DNA of 64,000 nt from Cytobacillus kochii (GCF_020171845.1 NZ_JAIVAM010000004.1:434001-498000), one strand, 5' to 3'. Positions 47,421-56,054 are shown, counted from the first letter of the stretch. Made by a program: numbers and translations. Notes: generated by a model not told the origin, from the sequence alone.

Positions 47421-48350
47421 TTAGCTGAAAAAATTTTTTGTTTTTAAATGTCCACATAGAGTAGTCAAAACAACCGGTGTACCAACTACCGCAGGAATAA
47501 AGTAATAGCTAAGGCGATAAAACATTAATACCATAAATGTTAATTCTGCTGGTATTCCGTGAGATTCAAAACCGATTAGAATAACTAAATCAAACGAACC
47601 AATTCCCCCAGGTAACATACTTATTATGCCAGCACAAGCAGCTACAATGACAATTGGGAAAACAGAAAATAAAGAAAAATTGACACCGACTATATTTAAA
47701 ATACCCCAAATACAAATAACGACAAAGATCCATTCAAAAACAGAGATCATTAATAGTTCCGTTATAAACTCCCTCTTGATAGGCAAACTTTGCAGTTTTC
47801 GTTTAATAAAATAGACAAAAAGCAGTAGAGGGGTATAAAGCGCCACAATCCAAATAGCAAGATGAGCTAATCTCAATTCTGAGAAAAGTTCAGATCCATT
47901 AAATAACACAATCCAAGACAAGATGGATAAACCACAAAGATAAAATAATGACAGTTTAGCGATTACCTTAATATATGGGATATTATTGTCTAAGTAGGGA
48001 CGGTAATAAACCGTTCTTAATGTTGCGCCGGCTACTCCGCCAAACCCAATTAAGTTTGAGTAAGCATTTGCAGATAACGAATACCCTAACAGTTTTTGCA
48101 TCGGAATTTTGACCTGTAGTAATCGATTTAAAATAACATCATAAAAAAACATTGGAGACAAACAAATTAACCCTAGAATAATAATGAAAAAAATTCGCCA
48201 AAATGAAAGCTCATCCAAATAATGCTCAAGTAAAGCCCAGTTGAAATCTTTAAAGAATTTATTTGCTTCCATTATTACAATGAGCAAAATAATACATGGC
48301 ATAACATATTTTATTACTTGAATTAATTTTTGATTAGAAAAAATTGACAC
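47421..48350 (-). CDS. Stand-alone MprF-type flippase membrane domain
   Basis: Integral membrane protein of 309 residues with about eight membrane segments, matching only the N-terminal third of MprF: NLIGFGGVAGATLRTVYYRPY and GIISMLPGGIGSFDLVILIG are the counterparts of the MprF blocks. The second membrane block and the cytoplasmic lysyl-transferase (GNAT-like) domain are absent, so it cannot make lysyl-phosphatidylglycerol by itself. Lipid transport or flipping is the likely activity. Start GTG at 48350 with AAAGGTGA upstream. Confidence 0.88.
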   Translation of the reverse strand: MSIFSNQKLIQVIKYVMPCIILLIVIMEANKFFKDFNWALLEHYLDELSFWRIFFIIILGLICLSPMFFYDVILNRLLQVKIPMQKLLGYSLSANAYSNLIGFGGVAGATLRTVYYRPYLDNNIPYIKVIAKLSLFYLCGLSILSWIVLFNGSELFSELRLAHLAIWIVALYTPLLLFVYFIKRKLQSLPIKREFITELLMISVFEWIFVVICIWGILNIVGVNFSLFSVFPIVIVAACAGIISMLPGGIGSFDLVILIGFESHGIPAELTFMVLMFYRLSYYFIPAVVGTPVVLTTLCGHLKTKNFFS

Positions 48351-48453
48351 GATGATTCACCTTTTTCACTACTTTTACAACCATTTTCATTCCCCTTTTG
48401 TTTCGATCCTATTAAATATGTATTCAATACTTGTCCATAAATGAACAACCGAT

Positions 48454-48804
48454 TTATGGAAACATTATTAAGCCTAACATGAAAAGGGCTATACCGCCTA
48501 TATAAGTGACAAAAAAATATATAAATGCCATCTTTTGTTTCTTCACAATTAATTCCACCATCTCCAACTGAACAGATGAAAAAGTTGTAAACGCCCCCAA
48601 AAGACCAACTACAAGTAAAGCTGATACATTTTCCCAATGTAGAAAATGAACAACCACACCCATTAAGAAACAACCAAGTAAATTAACGATCACCGTTCCA
48701 TAGGGAAAGAGTGAGTTGGTTTTGCTATTGATCAACGTTGATAAGGAGAAACGGGCTATTGCACCAAAAAATCCACCTATCATCACATAAAGTATTTCAC
48801 TCAT
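48454..48804 (-). CDS. crcB: Fluoride channel subunit Fluc/CrcB (second copy)
   Basis: Small membrane protein of 116 residues with four membrane segments that exports fluoride as part of a dual-topology or heterodimeric channel. Family blocks: GGFFGAIARFSLS at the N-terminus, GTVIVNLLGCFLMG (fluoride-path Asn), and GLLGAFTTFSSVQLE. The ATG lies 8 bases inside the end of the upstream crcB, with GAGGTGAGGGG as RBS: translational coupling. Confidence 0.93.
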   Translation of the reverse strand: MSEILYVMIGGFFGAIARFSLSTLINSKTNSLFPYGTVIVNLLGCFLMGVVVHFLHWENVSALLVVGLLGAFTTFSSVQLEMVELIVKKQKMAFIYFFVTYIGGIALFMLGLIMFP

Positions 48805-49180
48805 TTGTTCCCCTCACCTCTTTACGTTTACCATAAACAACACCAAGATAGGCCATCACTAAACCTAGTGCGATATTAAATAAGATATATATAAAAGCTT
48901 GAATGATAAATCCATTTTCAACTAATAAAACGGTATCCGCACTAACAGTCGATAATGTGGTAAATGAGCCAATTACCCCTACAGTGATTGCTTGTTTAAG
49001 ATTAGGATCAATAGGCAATGTGATGGACGATAAATAACCGAGAATAAAGGCACCAAACACATTGATTATTAAAATATCTAAAGGAAACGCACTCTGCCAA
49101 AACCGTCCGATGACAATTGTGATAGCAAACCGCATGCTTGCGCCTATCATCCCGCCAATTCCAATATATAGATACTTCAT
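48797..49180 (-). CDS. crcB: Fluoride channel subunit Fluc/CrcB (first copy)
   Basis: Partner subunit of 127 residues with GGMIGASMRFAIT, INVFGAFILGYLSS and GVIGSFTTLSTVSAD, four membrane segments. Paired Fluc genes in Bacillaceae usually encode two oppositely inserted subunits of one channel. ATG at 49180 follows AAGGAGGTCAAGG; the longer open frame to 49288 has no RBS. I do not see a fluoride riboswitch in the 95 bases upstream. Confidence 0.93.
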   Translation of the reverse strand: MKYLYIGIGGMIGASMRFAITIVIGRFWQSAFPLDILIINVFGAFILGYLSSITLPIDPNLKQAITVGVIGSFTTLSTVSADTVLLVENGFIIQAFIYILFNIALGLVMAYLGVVYGKRKEVRGTNE

Positions 49181-49213
49181 CCTTGACCTCCTTGCTCCAA
49201 AAAAATTGTTTAT

Positions 49214-49242
49214 GCATACTCTCGATAAAATGAGCCAAGCTA
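49214..49242 (+). promoter_or_regulatory. Possible SigG promoter for the YhcN-type gene
   Basis: GCATA (49214-49218), a 17-base spacer and CAAGCTA (49236-49242) resemble the forespore SigG pattern, with weak -10 agreement. Confidence 0.3.
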
Positions 49243-49275
49243 ACAGTGTAAGAAAAAAAGAAAGGGTGTTAAAAG

Positions 49276-49818
49276 ATGAAAGGTACAATCATTGCTGTTG
49301 CTCTTTCAAGTTCTCTACTATTAACAGCTTGTGGCATGAATAATGGACAAGATACGAACGACACTGCTTATAGAGCACCAGATATGCATGACCCCGCTAA
49401 AGTTGGATATGAAAGAAATGGTGACAATGATAGACCAAGTATTGACAACAATATTCATACTCGTAATGTCGATTATGATGGGACACAACATTCAATGAGG
49501 TTTGCCGATAAAACAGCAGATAATATTACACAAATGGACGAAGTTAAAAGAGCAAGGGTTTTACTTACTGACGACAATGCCTATGTGGCAGCAACCTTAG
49601 CAAATGGTAATGAATTTACACAAGATCTAGAAAAGAAAATTGCTGATCAAGTAAAATCATCTGACCAGAACATTGATGATGTCTATGTATCAGTAAACCC
49701 TGATTTCTACAACCGTATGGACACATATGCAAAAGATGTTCGCAATGGAAAACCAATTGAAGGCTTCTTCGATGAATTTAGTGAAACAGTGAAACGAATG
49801 TTTCCTAATCATGAATAA
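49276..49818 (+). CDS. YhcN/YlaJ-family sporulation lipoprotein
   Basis: Lipoprotein of 180 residues with signal peptide and lipobox LTAC (Cys19), a polar Asp/Asn-rich linker (about 20-75), and a YhcN/YlaJ domain (about 76-180; KRARVLLTDDNAYVAATLAN). YhcN of B. subtilis is a forespore-expressed inner-membrane lipoprotein that supports germination and outgrowth. RBS AAAGGGTG. Divergent from the crcB pair. Confidence 0.9.
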   Translation: MKGTIIAVALSSSLLLTACGMNNGQDTNDTAYRAPDMHDPAKVGYERNGDNDRPSIDNNIHTRNVDYDGTQHSMRFADKTADNITQMDEVKRARVLLTDDNAYVAATLANGNEFTQDLEKKIADQVKSSDQNIDDVYVSVNPDFYNRMDTYAKDVRNGKPIEGFFDEFSETVKRMFPNHE

Positions 49819-49831
49819 TGGTCAATCTGTG

Positions 49832-49862
49832 GTCTGGTAGGGAAATATCCCTATCAGTCCTA
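49832..49862 (+). terminator. Terminator-like hairpin after the YhcN-type gene
   Basis: CTGGTAGGGA and TCCCTATCAG form a stem of about 10 pairs with one G-U; the T-tract is poor. The following stretch to 50082 shows no gene. Confidence 0.5.
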
Positions 49863-50082
49863 TTTAATCCTGACTTCACTTGACTAAGCGATTATTGTAT
49901 AAAAAATAAAAGTAAAGAAGTTAATTTATAACATTACAGATTTTGTAAGTGTTAATTATAACAATCATTTCCACTCGATGCTTTCCTCTATGATCCCAAT
50001 ATAAATCTCTTGCTCCAACCTGCATGCATCCTCAAAGGTACATTTTACATATATTATGAACTTAGCTATTTTTTTGCACACG

Positions 50083-50113
50083 AAAAAGCTGTCAGTCAAT
50101 CTGACAGCTTTTT
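50083..50113 (-). terminator. Terminator after the DUF6501 gene
   Basis: AAAAAGCTGTCAG (50083-50095) pairs perfectly with CTGACAGCTTTTT (50101-50113), with a U-tract within the arm. Confidence 0.9.
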
Positions 50114-50116
50114 GCC

Positions 50117-50320
50117 TTAAACTTCTTTAAAATAGTCTTTATAAAAACCACTAACTTTACCAGAGTTGTCAACGATGAAGAAAAACTCTTCTGTTTCATT
50201 TTTCACATCATAGATTTTTCCTTCAGTTAAAGCACGATTAACAATATATTTCGCTGCATTCGTATGTACACATTTTACCTTTTTTAACGTGTCACTTTCA
50301 TGCCATGTTTGATGAATCAT
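50117..50320 (-). CDS. DUF6501-like small protein
   Basis: Cytoplasmic protein of 67 residues with a compact beta pattern (KKVKCVHTNAAKYIVNRALT, EFFFIVDNSGKVSGFYKDYF) that I recall from the DUF6501 family of Bacillaceae; function unknown. ATG at 50320 is 8 bases from AAGGAG; the GTG three codons upstream is too close to it. Single-gene unit with a strong terminator. Confidence 0.75.
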   Translation of the reverse strand: MIHQTWHESDTLKKVKCVHTNAAKYIVNRALTEGKIYDVKNETEEFFFIVDNSGKVSGFYKDYFKEV

Positions 50321-50435
50321 TTTTGCCACTCCTTATGTGTTCTCTTATACAGTGTAAAAAAATTAAATGTGTTCTGCAAGCTGTATAGTGATTTTTTTCT
50401 ATTTGTGATGGTAAATACTCATTTGAAATGTGTTT

Positions 50436-50624
50436 TTATAGAAATACTTTTTGTAAAAAAGAAATTTTTTCTTTTTCAAAAGTATACATTTCACTTGTGA
50501 AAAAATCTTTAAATGTTATATATAGTATATCACAAATATAATCGATTCTAATCATTTCCAAGTATTGATAATGTTGCTTATCATAAACAATCTCAAAGAA
50601 GCATGTTTTCGTCAATTGTTTCAT
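50436..50624 (-). CDS. Hypothetical 62-aa protein
   Basis: Not recognised. ATG start with AGAAGGTCGTC upstream; the product is rich in Tyr, Phe, Ile and charged residues (YLEMIRIDYICDILYITFKD) without a membrane segment. An inverted repeat lies just upstream at 50644-50673. Moderate support only. Confidence 0.4.
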   Translation of the reverse strand: MKQLTKTCFFEIVYDKQHYQYLEMIRIDYICDILYITFKDFFTSEMYTFEKEKISFLQKVFL

Positions 50625-50643
50625 TTAGACGACCTTCTTTCAT

Positions 50644-50673
50644 CTTTGGTGACATTGTTATATACCACCAAAG
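50644..50673. promoter_or_regulatory. Inverted repeat upstream of the 62-aa ORF
   Basis: CTTTGGTG (50644-50651) and its complement CACCAAAG (50666-50673) are 14 bases apart. It could be an operator of the small ORF or a weak terminator of ykqA; no clear U-tract. Confidence 0.35.
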
Positions 50674-50696
50674 TAGCTTATAGTAAACTTCTTTGT

Positions 50697-51566
50697 TTAA
50701 TTCACGACTCCAAGCTTATTTATCTCTTCTTTTAAATGCTGAACATATTGATAACTGAGTCTCCCTTCAGCTGCACGCAAAATCTCCCTCGCATAAAAGG
50801 ATGGTGGAGAAGACTGGGGATTTTTATCATAAACATGGAAGGTTAACACATCTTTATATATTGCCCCTTCAATTGTCAGATTAACAAAAGTCGGTCGGTA
50901 GTGACCAACAGTGACTCCTTCTCTTTTGAATAAATAATCTATTGCTTCTATCGGTAATTGATAAACAATACCTTCTGTTTCACCAGAACCTTCAATGATG
51001 TCCGCTCGATTCCCATCTGGTGCATAGAAATAATAGCCCATTTGATAGCCTTTTAACACACCTATACCAACGACATTTTTAAAAAAATGGTCAACTCCAG
51101 CTTTCATAAATCTTTCTGTATCCATACAAGACCCATAAGCAAAATAGTAAAAAGTCTTTGGGGAATTCTTTTGCAGGTTGTATACCTTCCAGTCTGAAAC
51201 TTTAATTGCTTCTTGCTGTAGAACTTCAGCGGGGGAAACATAAATAAAACCTTGTCGCACTCCTAAATCCGTATGTACGTGTACTTTTTTTCTTACAGAT
51301 AAGGAATGCTTGTCACTTTTTACATACCCTTCTAAAACATCAATTGCCTCTAAATGTTCGGCACTTAAAACGTATAATTCTCCATATACTTTTTCAGCTA
51401 GTTTATCTGACAATTCGACTCTCGGATAACCATCACCCGTATCAAACATGACTCCATTTACCCAAGCTTGTTCGGCCATTAAACGAGCTTCAGTTAAATA
51501 ATCATGATGGATCTCATTTTTTCGTAATGTGCCATACACAAAGAGGTGAATCGTTGCCATACCCAT
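50697..51566 (-). CDS. ykqA: Tandem gamma-glutamylcyclotransferase-fold protein (YkqA-like)
   Basis: Cytoplasmic protein of 289 residues with two AIG2/GGCT folds: domain 1 (about 3-115) starts FVYGTLRKNE, domain 2 (about 137-265) starts YYFAYGSCMD. The YGTL/YGS motifs form the cyclotransferase pocket; the usual catalytic Glu of each domain can be placed but not proved by eye. Length and double architecture match B. subtilis YkqA, of unknown substrate. RBS AAAGGAG. Confidence 0.88.
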   Translation of the reverse strand: MGMATIHLFVYGTLRKNEIHHDYLTEARLMAEQAWVNGVMFDTGDGYPRVELSDKLAEKVYGELYVLSAEHLEAIDVLEGYVKSDKHSLSVRKKVHVHTDLGVRQGFIYVSPAEVLQQEAIKVSDWKVYNLQKNSPKTFYYFAYGSCMDTERFMKAGVDHFFKNVVGIGVLKGYQMGYYFYAPDGNRADIIEGSGETEGIVYQLPIEAIDYLFKREGVTVGHYRPTFVNLTIEGAIYKDVLTFHVYDKNPQSSPPSFYAREILRAAEGRLSYQYVQHLKEEINKLGVVN

Positions 51567-51730
51567 AAATGCGCTCCTTTTTTGTCACTATAGTAATATA
51601 CTTATTCTTCCTCCTCCTACAATATTCAACAATTTGAAAGTGATTCCCTCTTTATTAACAATTTTTTACCATATTTTTACCTTAACTAAATATCACCAAT
51701 ATCGAATAGAGCTAGAAATATGGGTGAATA

Positions 51731-51760
51731 AGAGACAAGGCAAACGATTGCCTTGTCTCT
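51731..51760. terminator. Terminator after the acyl-CoA synthetase gene
   Basis: AGAGACAAGGCAA (51731-51743) pairs perfectly with TTGCCTTGTCTCT (51748-51760). Modest T-runs on either side; it mainly ends the minus-strand gene. Confidence 0.8.
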
Positions 51761-51806
51761 TGCTCTTTACTCTCCACTTTTTATATTTGTCTCCTCTTTT
51801 CACTCA

Positions 51807-53450
51807 TCATTTCTGGGCAGTAATGGATTGAATCGCTTGTTCCTTTAATTTGAATTTTTGTATTTTACCAGAAGCAGTCATTGGATATTCTTTAGTAAAA
51901 GTAATATGTTTAGGTATTTTATGTTTAGATATTTTGTCTTTACAATATTCTTTAATTTCTTCAGCCGTAATGTTGGCATGATCTCTTAAAATAATCCATG
52001 CCATTACCTCTTCACCGTATATCTCATCAGGAACACCTACAACTTGAACATCTAAAATTTCTGGATGACTATAGAGAAATTCTTCAATTTCTCTAGGGTA
52101 TACGTTTTCTCCACCTCTTATAATCATATCTTTCAGACGACCTGTTATTTTACAATAACCATTTTCATCCATAATAGCTAAATCACCAGTGTGCAACCAT
52201 CCCTCTTTGTCGATAGCTTGTTCTGTCGCTTCGGGATTGTTATAATAACCTTTCATAACATGATATCCTTTTGTGCAGAGTTCCCCTTGAGTACCAATTG
52301 GCACTTCATTTGCTGTCCCAGGTTCAACAATTTTCACTTCAACTTCTGGCAATGCTCGGCCAACTGATTCTACGCGTAAATTAATAGGATCATCAGTGCG
52401 TGTTTGTGTAATAACTGGTGAAGATTCCGTTTGACCATAACAAATTGTAATCTCTTCAATACCCATTTTTTCTATGACAGCCTTCATTACTTCAATCGGA
52501 CAATTGGATCCAGCCATCACACCTGTTCGCAATGATTGTAAATTATATTTTGTGAAATTTTTGCTATTGATTTCAGCTATAAACATTGTTGGCACTCCAT
52601 GAAGGGCCGTACATTTTTCTTGTTCAACCGTTTGTAAAACGGTATCAGGATGAAATTCCTGTACAGGTACCATCGTTGCCCCAACTGACACACAAGCCAA
52701 GGTGCCAATGACACAACCAAAGCAATGGAAGAATGGTACAGGAATACATAGTCGATCATCTTTTGTGAGCTTCATACAAGCGGCAATATTTAATGCGTTA
52801 TTCACGACATTACCATGTGTGAGCATTACGCCTTTCGGAAATCCAGTTGTGCCTGAGGTATACTGCATGTTAATAACATCATCCGGCTGAAGTGAAAGCA
52901 AACGCTCATTTAAAGCCTCATCACTACATCCTTCACCAAGAGCTACAACATCTTCCCAACTGTAGGTGCCAGCAAAGCGCTTCTCTCCTAACACGATGAC
53001 GTTTTTTAGAAAGGGAAGCTTGCTACATCTTAACTGGCCCGGCTGCGATGTTTTTAATTCTGGTGCGATTTTATAGAGAATATCAATATATGATTGGTCG
53101 CGGTATTTTTCCATTAAAATAATAGTGGTGGCATCAGATTGTTGTAATAAATATTCAAGTTCAGCGGCTTGATAATTCGTATTGACAGTTACTAACACAG
53201 ATCCGGTTTTACCTGTTGCAAACTGAGCACTCACCCATTCAGGGGTATTAGAAGCCCAAATCGCTACATGTTCTCCTTTTTCTAAACCGAGTTTCATGAA
53301 ACCTTTAGCAACTGTACGACAATACTCATTAAAGCTATGATATGTGTACCTCAAACCTCTATCTGCATAGACTAATGCTTCATGATTAGGATTTTCTTTT
53401 GCTCTTTTTTCTAATAAATCGCCAATCGTTATATTTAATAATTCAGACAA
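51807..53450 (-). CDS. yngI: AMP-forming acyl-CoA synthetase (YngI-like)
   Basis: Activates a carboxylic acid to its CoA ester through an acyl-adenylate, 547 residues. P-loop YTSGTTGFPKGVMLTHGN, motif YGQTESSP, HTGDLAIMDENGY and the C-terminal catalytic Lys in TASGKIQKFKL are all present. The whole sequence agrees closely with B. subtilis YngI, an acetoacetyl- or acyl-CoA synthetase type enzyme. Start TTG at 53450 with GAGGAGG upstream. The rest of the B. subtilis yng cluster is not adjacent. Confidence 0.95.
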   Translation of the reverse strand: MSELLNITIGDLLEKRAKENPNHEALVYADRGLRYTYHSFNEYCRTVAKGFMKLGLEKGEHVAIWASNTPEWVSAQFATGKTGSVLVTVNTNYQAAELEYLLQQSDATTIILMEKYRDQSYIDILYKIAPELKTSQPGQLRCSKLPFLKNVIVLGEKRFAGTYSWEDVVALGEGCSDEALNERLLSLQPDDVINMQYTSGTTGFPKGVMLTHGNVVNNALNIAACMKLTKDDRLCIPVPFFHCFGCVIGTLACVSVGATMVPVQEFHPDTVLQTVEQEKCTALHGVPTMFIAEINSKNFTKYNLQSLRTGVMAGSNCPIEVMKAVIEKMGIEEITICYGQTESSPVITQTRTDDPINLRVESVGRALPEVEVKIVEPGTANEVPIGTQGELCTKGYHVMKGYYNNPEATEQAIDKEGWLHTGDLAIMDENGYCKITGRLKDMIIRGGENVYPREIEEFLYSHPEILDVQVVGVPDEIYGEEVMAWIILRDHANITAEEIKEYCKDKISKHKIPKHITFTKEYPMTASGKIQKFKLKEQAIQSITAQK

Positions 53451-53644
53451 TTCTTTTCCTCCTCAGAAAATTATGATTGAAACGCTTTCATTTATTCTTA
53501 TGTAAAATTCGAATGTATCATTTTAGTACTTATCATATTAAAGTACAGTACAAAATGAACCAACCCAGGTTTGTAAATTCATATTCCGATGGTGCTTTAT
53601 GTCCAACAGTTAAAAACAAATGTAGATTTCTATCTAATAAAAAT

Positions 53645-53674
53645 AAAAAAGCTCGAATATTTATATATTCGAAC
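53645..53674 (-). terminator. Terminator of the GNAT operon
   Basis: GCTCGAATA (53651-53659) pairs with TATTCGAAC (53666-53674), followed by UUUUUUAUUUUU. Confidence 0.82.
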
Positions 53675-53692
53675 CTCCTCGTATTATTTCCT

Positions 53693-54163
53693 TTATTTTT
53701 TTCTTACCATTATATAAAAGTTTGTACTTTTTCTTTGAAAATGGTGTTGAATAATAAAACCGAGTTTTTCATAAAGATGGATGGCTCGTTGATTAAATGA
53801 AGCCACTGTTAACCTTATTGGGGTATTTGGAAAAAGCCTTTCTATTTCCATAAGAATCTTGGTTAAAAAACTGCTTCCCAATCCCTTTCCTGTTAAATCC
53901 GGTCTCATTCCAATGCCAATATCAATGCAATCATCTATATATAGATGACTGCTTTTCACCGGTACTCTTGCTGATTCACCGTAACAAAAGAAACCAATCA
54001 TTTCTTCCTGTTTATATATACAAAAGTAGTTTCCCGTTAGCCATTCTTGTTTACTGTCTTCTGTTTGAGCGTGATTATAAAAATCGTAAGGAGGTGGATA
54101 TGTCCATGAACTGAGGATGACTGCCTCGTATTCTTTTACTTTATTAAACGTGGTAGTTTCCAT
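53693..54163 (-). CDS. GNAT-family N-acetyltransferase
   Basis: Acetyltransferase of 156 residues, single GNAT fold. Acetyl-CoA-binding motif A reads IGIGMRPDLTGKGLGSSFL (Gln/Arg-x-x-Gly-x-Gly/Ala type loop), followed by RLTVASFNQRAIHLYEKLGF. Substrate unknown. Third gene of a three-gene minus-strand unit, 25 bases after the preceding one; RBS GGAGG. Confidence 0.9.
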   Translation of the reverse strand: METTTFNKVKEYEAVILSSWTYPPPYDFYNHAQTEDSKQEWLTGNYFCIYKQEEMIGFFCYGESARVPVKSSHLYIDDCIDIGIGMRPDLTGKGLGSSFLTKILMEIERLFPNTPIRLTVASFNQRAIHLYEKLGFIIQHHFQRKSTNFYIMVRKK

Positions 54164-54188
54164 ATCATTTTCCTCCAGTTTATCGTTA

Positions 54189-54692
54189 TTAAAATAATCT
54201 CAACTCATATACAAGTTCTTCTTGGCGAGTGTCTTCAAACCACTCTTTTCCTAATAACGTAAACCCTAATTTTTCCACGATTCTTATAGATGCTTCGTTT
54301 TTTAGGTCACATGAGGCTTGAATATATTTTACTTTTTTATGTCTTTTAGCTAATTTGATACAACCTGTAATAGCTTCTGTCGCATAGCCTTTATGCCAAT
54401 ACGATTTTCTGAAATGGGCAATTAATTCAATTCGTTTCACTGATGCATCAATATTAAATCCAGCCGCTCCAATAACTTCATTGCTTTTCTTATCTTTTAA
54501 ACTATATACCGATAGGCCGTATTCTTTATGACAGTCTTCATACCATTTGACGATTTTAGGAATCTTGACGGAAGCAACTGCTCCTCCACTTCTGGCCATT
54601 ACTTCCTGATTGCCCCAAATTTCATTCATTTGCTTAATATACTCTTTTTTAAATACAAAGAATGACATTCGTTTCGTTTCATATATGTGCAT
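54189..54692 (-). CDS. GNAT-family N-acetyltransferase (RimJ-like)
   Basis: Acetyltransferase of 167 residues in the RimJ/RimL branch: ETKRMSFFVFKKEY start, HFRKSYWHKGYATEAITGC (CoA loop), and CDLKNEASIRIVEKLGFTLLG. Could act on ribosomal protein termini or on small molecules; no way to tell. Middle gene of the unit, 15 bases after the glyoxalase-like gene; RBS GAGGGGTG. Confidence 0.9.
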   Translation of the reverse strand: MHIYETKRMSFFVFKKEYIKQMNEIWGNQEVMARSGGAVASVKIPKIVKWYEDCHKEYGLSVYSLKDKKSNEVIGAAGFNIDASVKRIELIAHFRKSYWHKGYATEAITGCIKLAKRHKKVKYIQASCDLKNEASIRIVEKLGFTLLGKEWFEDTRQEELVYELRLF

Positions 54693-54707
54693 GTGACACC
54701 CCTCTTT

Positions 54708-55451
54708 CTATAACGAATGATAAGAAGAGCCAAAGAGTTGTATTGTTTCCTCGTTCTTCAAAAAAGGTTGTAATGTGATATGAACGGGACGGTTCTTATT
54801 CGCGTATTTTTTGTTATATGCTGCAAACTCAAAGGCTACGTCTGCAATCATAACGTTTGTACCGTGTTGTTTTCCTTGAAACAACTCACGCCATTCTGCA
54901 GCTGTTTCTTCAGGTGACTCTACAATATACATAATGTCCTTTATTTTTGTATGGATAAGTTGTTGATCTATCATACCTAATGATTTGAATTCTTCATATC
55001 TCGTATAGTCATCTTGTTCCCATTGAATAAAAAAAGGAAAAGGCACTTCTCGTTTTGCTTGCAAAAATAGCATCTTCCATTTAATCATTTGCCCATCTGC
55101 CCTCATCCGTTCACCAGGGAAGATCGGATAGGTTTTATATCCCTTTTCATTCAATTCTTGCTTTAACACTTCAATATTTTCTGTGCGAAAACATACTTGA
55201 CCTAACCCCTCAAAAGTAGCTAAATCCTGTACAGCTTGTTGTACTAAAGGGTTATCTGATTGCATAGCAGTTGCTTTATTTTCTATTGCTAAAAATTCTA
55301 TATAAGATGAGTTTAAGTACAATAAACTATTATATGTTCCCCATTTTTCATGCCTACCACCCTGAACCGCTTTTATATTCATAACAGATAAGTAATCGAT
55401 AATCTCTTGCGGATTTCGTTTAATAAAATGAACGATATGATCAAGTTGCAT
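54708..55451 (-). CDS. Glyoxalase-like (VOC, Glyoxalase_3) protein
   Basis: Cytoplasmic protein of 247 residues. The N-terminus LDHIVHFIKRNP supplies a VOC metal-type His, and IEFLAIEN follows. The length of two paired VOC modules and the block PFPFFIQWEQD are typical of the Glyoxalase_3 family, whose reactions are mostly unknown. First gene of the unit with two acetyltransferases; RBS AAAGGGG. Confidence 0.85.
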   Translation of the reverse strand: MQLDHIVHFIKRNPQEIIDYLSVMNIKAVQGGRHEKWGTYNSLLYLNSSYIEFLAIENKATAMQSDNPLVQQAVQDLATFEGLGQVCFRTENIEVLKQELNEKGYKTYPIFPGERMRADGQMIKWKMLFLQAKREVPFPFFIQWEQDDYTRYEEFKSLGMIDQQLIHTKIKDIMYIVESPEETAAEWRELFQGKQHGTNVMIADVAFEFAAYNKKYANKNRPVHITLQPFLKNEETIQLFGSSYHSL

Positions 55452-55635
55452 TGAAGGATACCCCTTTCATCAAAAGAAAATTCATCCAACTTTACCTTAG
55501 CTAAGATTAGTTTACCATAACTTTTCTACTTATCTATGAATGTTTTTCACTCAACTTTTACTTCTTAAATGAATTGTGTGTCCTTTATAAACATTTTACA
55601 TTTCCTTAACAATTAAAATTTTTATACATTTCTCC

Positions 55636-55664
55636 TTTTCAAAACAGGGGATAACGTTTACAAT
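55636..55664 (+). promoter_or_regulatory. Promoter of sda with overlapping cre-like site
   Basis: TTTTCA (55636-55641), a 17-base spacer and TACAAT (55659-55664). GGATAACGTTTACAA (55649-55663) overlaps the -10; its complement matches the cre consensus except at the last base. No clear DnaA box was seen. Confidence 0.45.
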
Positions 55665-55708
55665 AAATAAAAGAATATTCAATCCTTTACCTAGGAGGTA
55701 TGTATCAA

Positions 55709-55840
55709 ATGAAGATAATGAGTAATGAACAGTTGGTCGTCTCGTATCGTGATGCATTAAAGTCAGGTTCTGAAAAGGAATGGATTCGGATACTTAAAGA
55801 TGAAATTCAAAAACGGGGATTAAAACCATTTAAAGAGTAA
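55709..55840 (+). CDS. sda: Sporulation-initiation inhibitor Sda
   Basis: Checkpoint protein of 43 residues that binds the dimerisation domain of KinA-type kinases and blocks sporulation when DNA replication is disturbed. MSNEQLVVSYRDALK and IRILKDEIQKRGL line up with B. subtilis Sda (LSDELLIESYFKA, IELIENEIKRRSL): the two antiparallel helices of the hairpin. AGGAGG is 10 bases upstream. A strong terminator follows, so it is a complete unit. Confidence 0.88.
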   Translation: MKIMSNEQLVVSYRDALKSGSEKEWIRILKDEIQKRGLKPFKE

Positions 55841-55845
55841 AGCAT

Positions 55846-55875
55846 AAGGCGAGCAAATATTTGCTCGCCTTTTTA
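55846..55875 (+). terminator. Terminator after sda
   Basis: AGGCGAGCAAAT (55847-55858) pairs perfectly with ATTTGCTCGCCT (55859-55870), then five T residues. Confidence 0.93.
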
Positions 55876-55919
55876 TTTTAATCCTTTCGGTAACGCGGAA
55901 GATATCCATCACATTTTAA

Positions 55920-56054
55920 TTATCGTTGCTTTATTTCCTTTGTTGTTTGAATTTCATTATTTTGTAGTATCTGTTTATAGTCCATATCAGAAATAACACC
56001 TAGCTTTTTGAACAGTACGGAATATTTCAATATCCTATTTTTCCTTCCTCTCAT
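55920..56054 (-). CDS. Hypothetical 44-aa basic protein
   Basis: Not recognised. ATG start with AGGAGTGATT upstream at good spacing. The product begins MRGRKNRILKYSVLFKKLGV (very basic) and ends Gln/Lys-rich, without a membrane segment. Could be a small nucleic-acid-binding or spore protein; RBS and clean frame are the only evidence. Confidence 0.5.
   Translation of the reverse strand: MRGRKNRILKYSVLFKKLGVISDMDYKQILQNNEIQTTKEIKQR

Noticed and set aside
48323-48673. 116-codon frame rich in Cys and Gly over the second crcB gene
   Set aside because: Shadow frame of crcB; the crcB frame has the family motifs and RBS.
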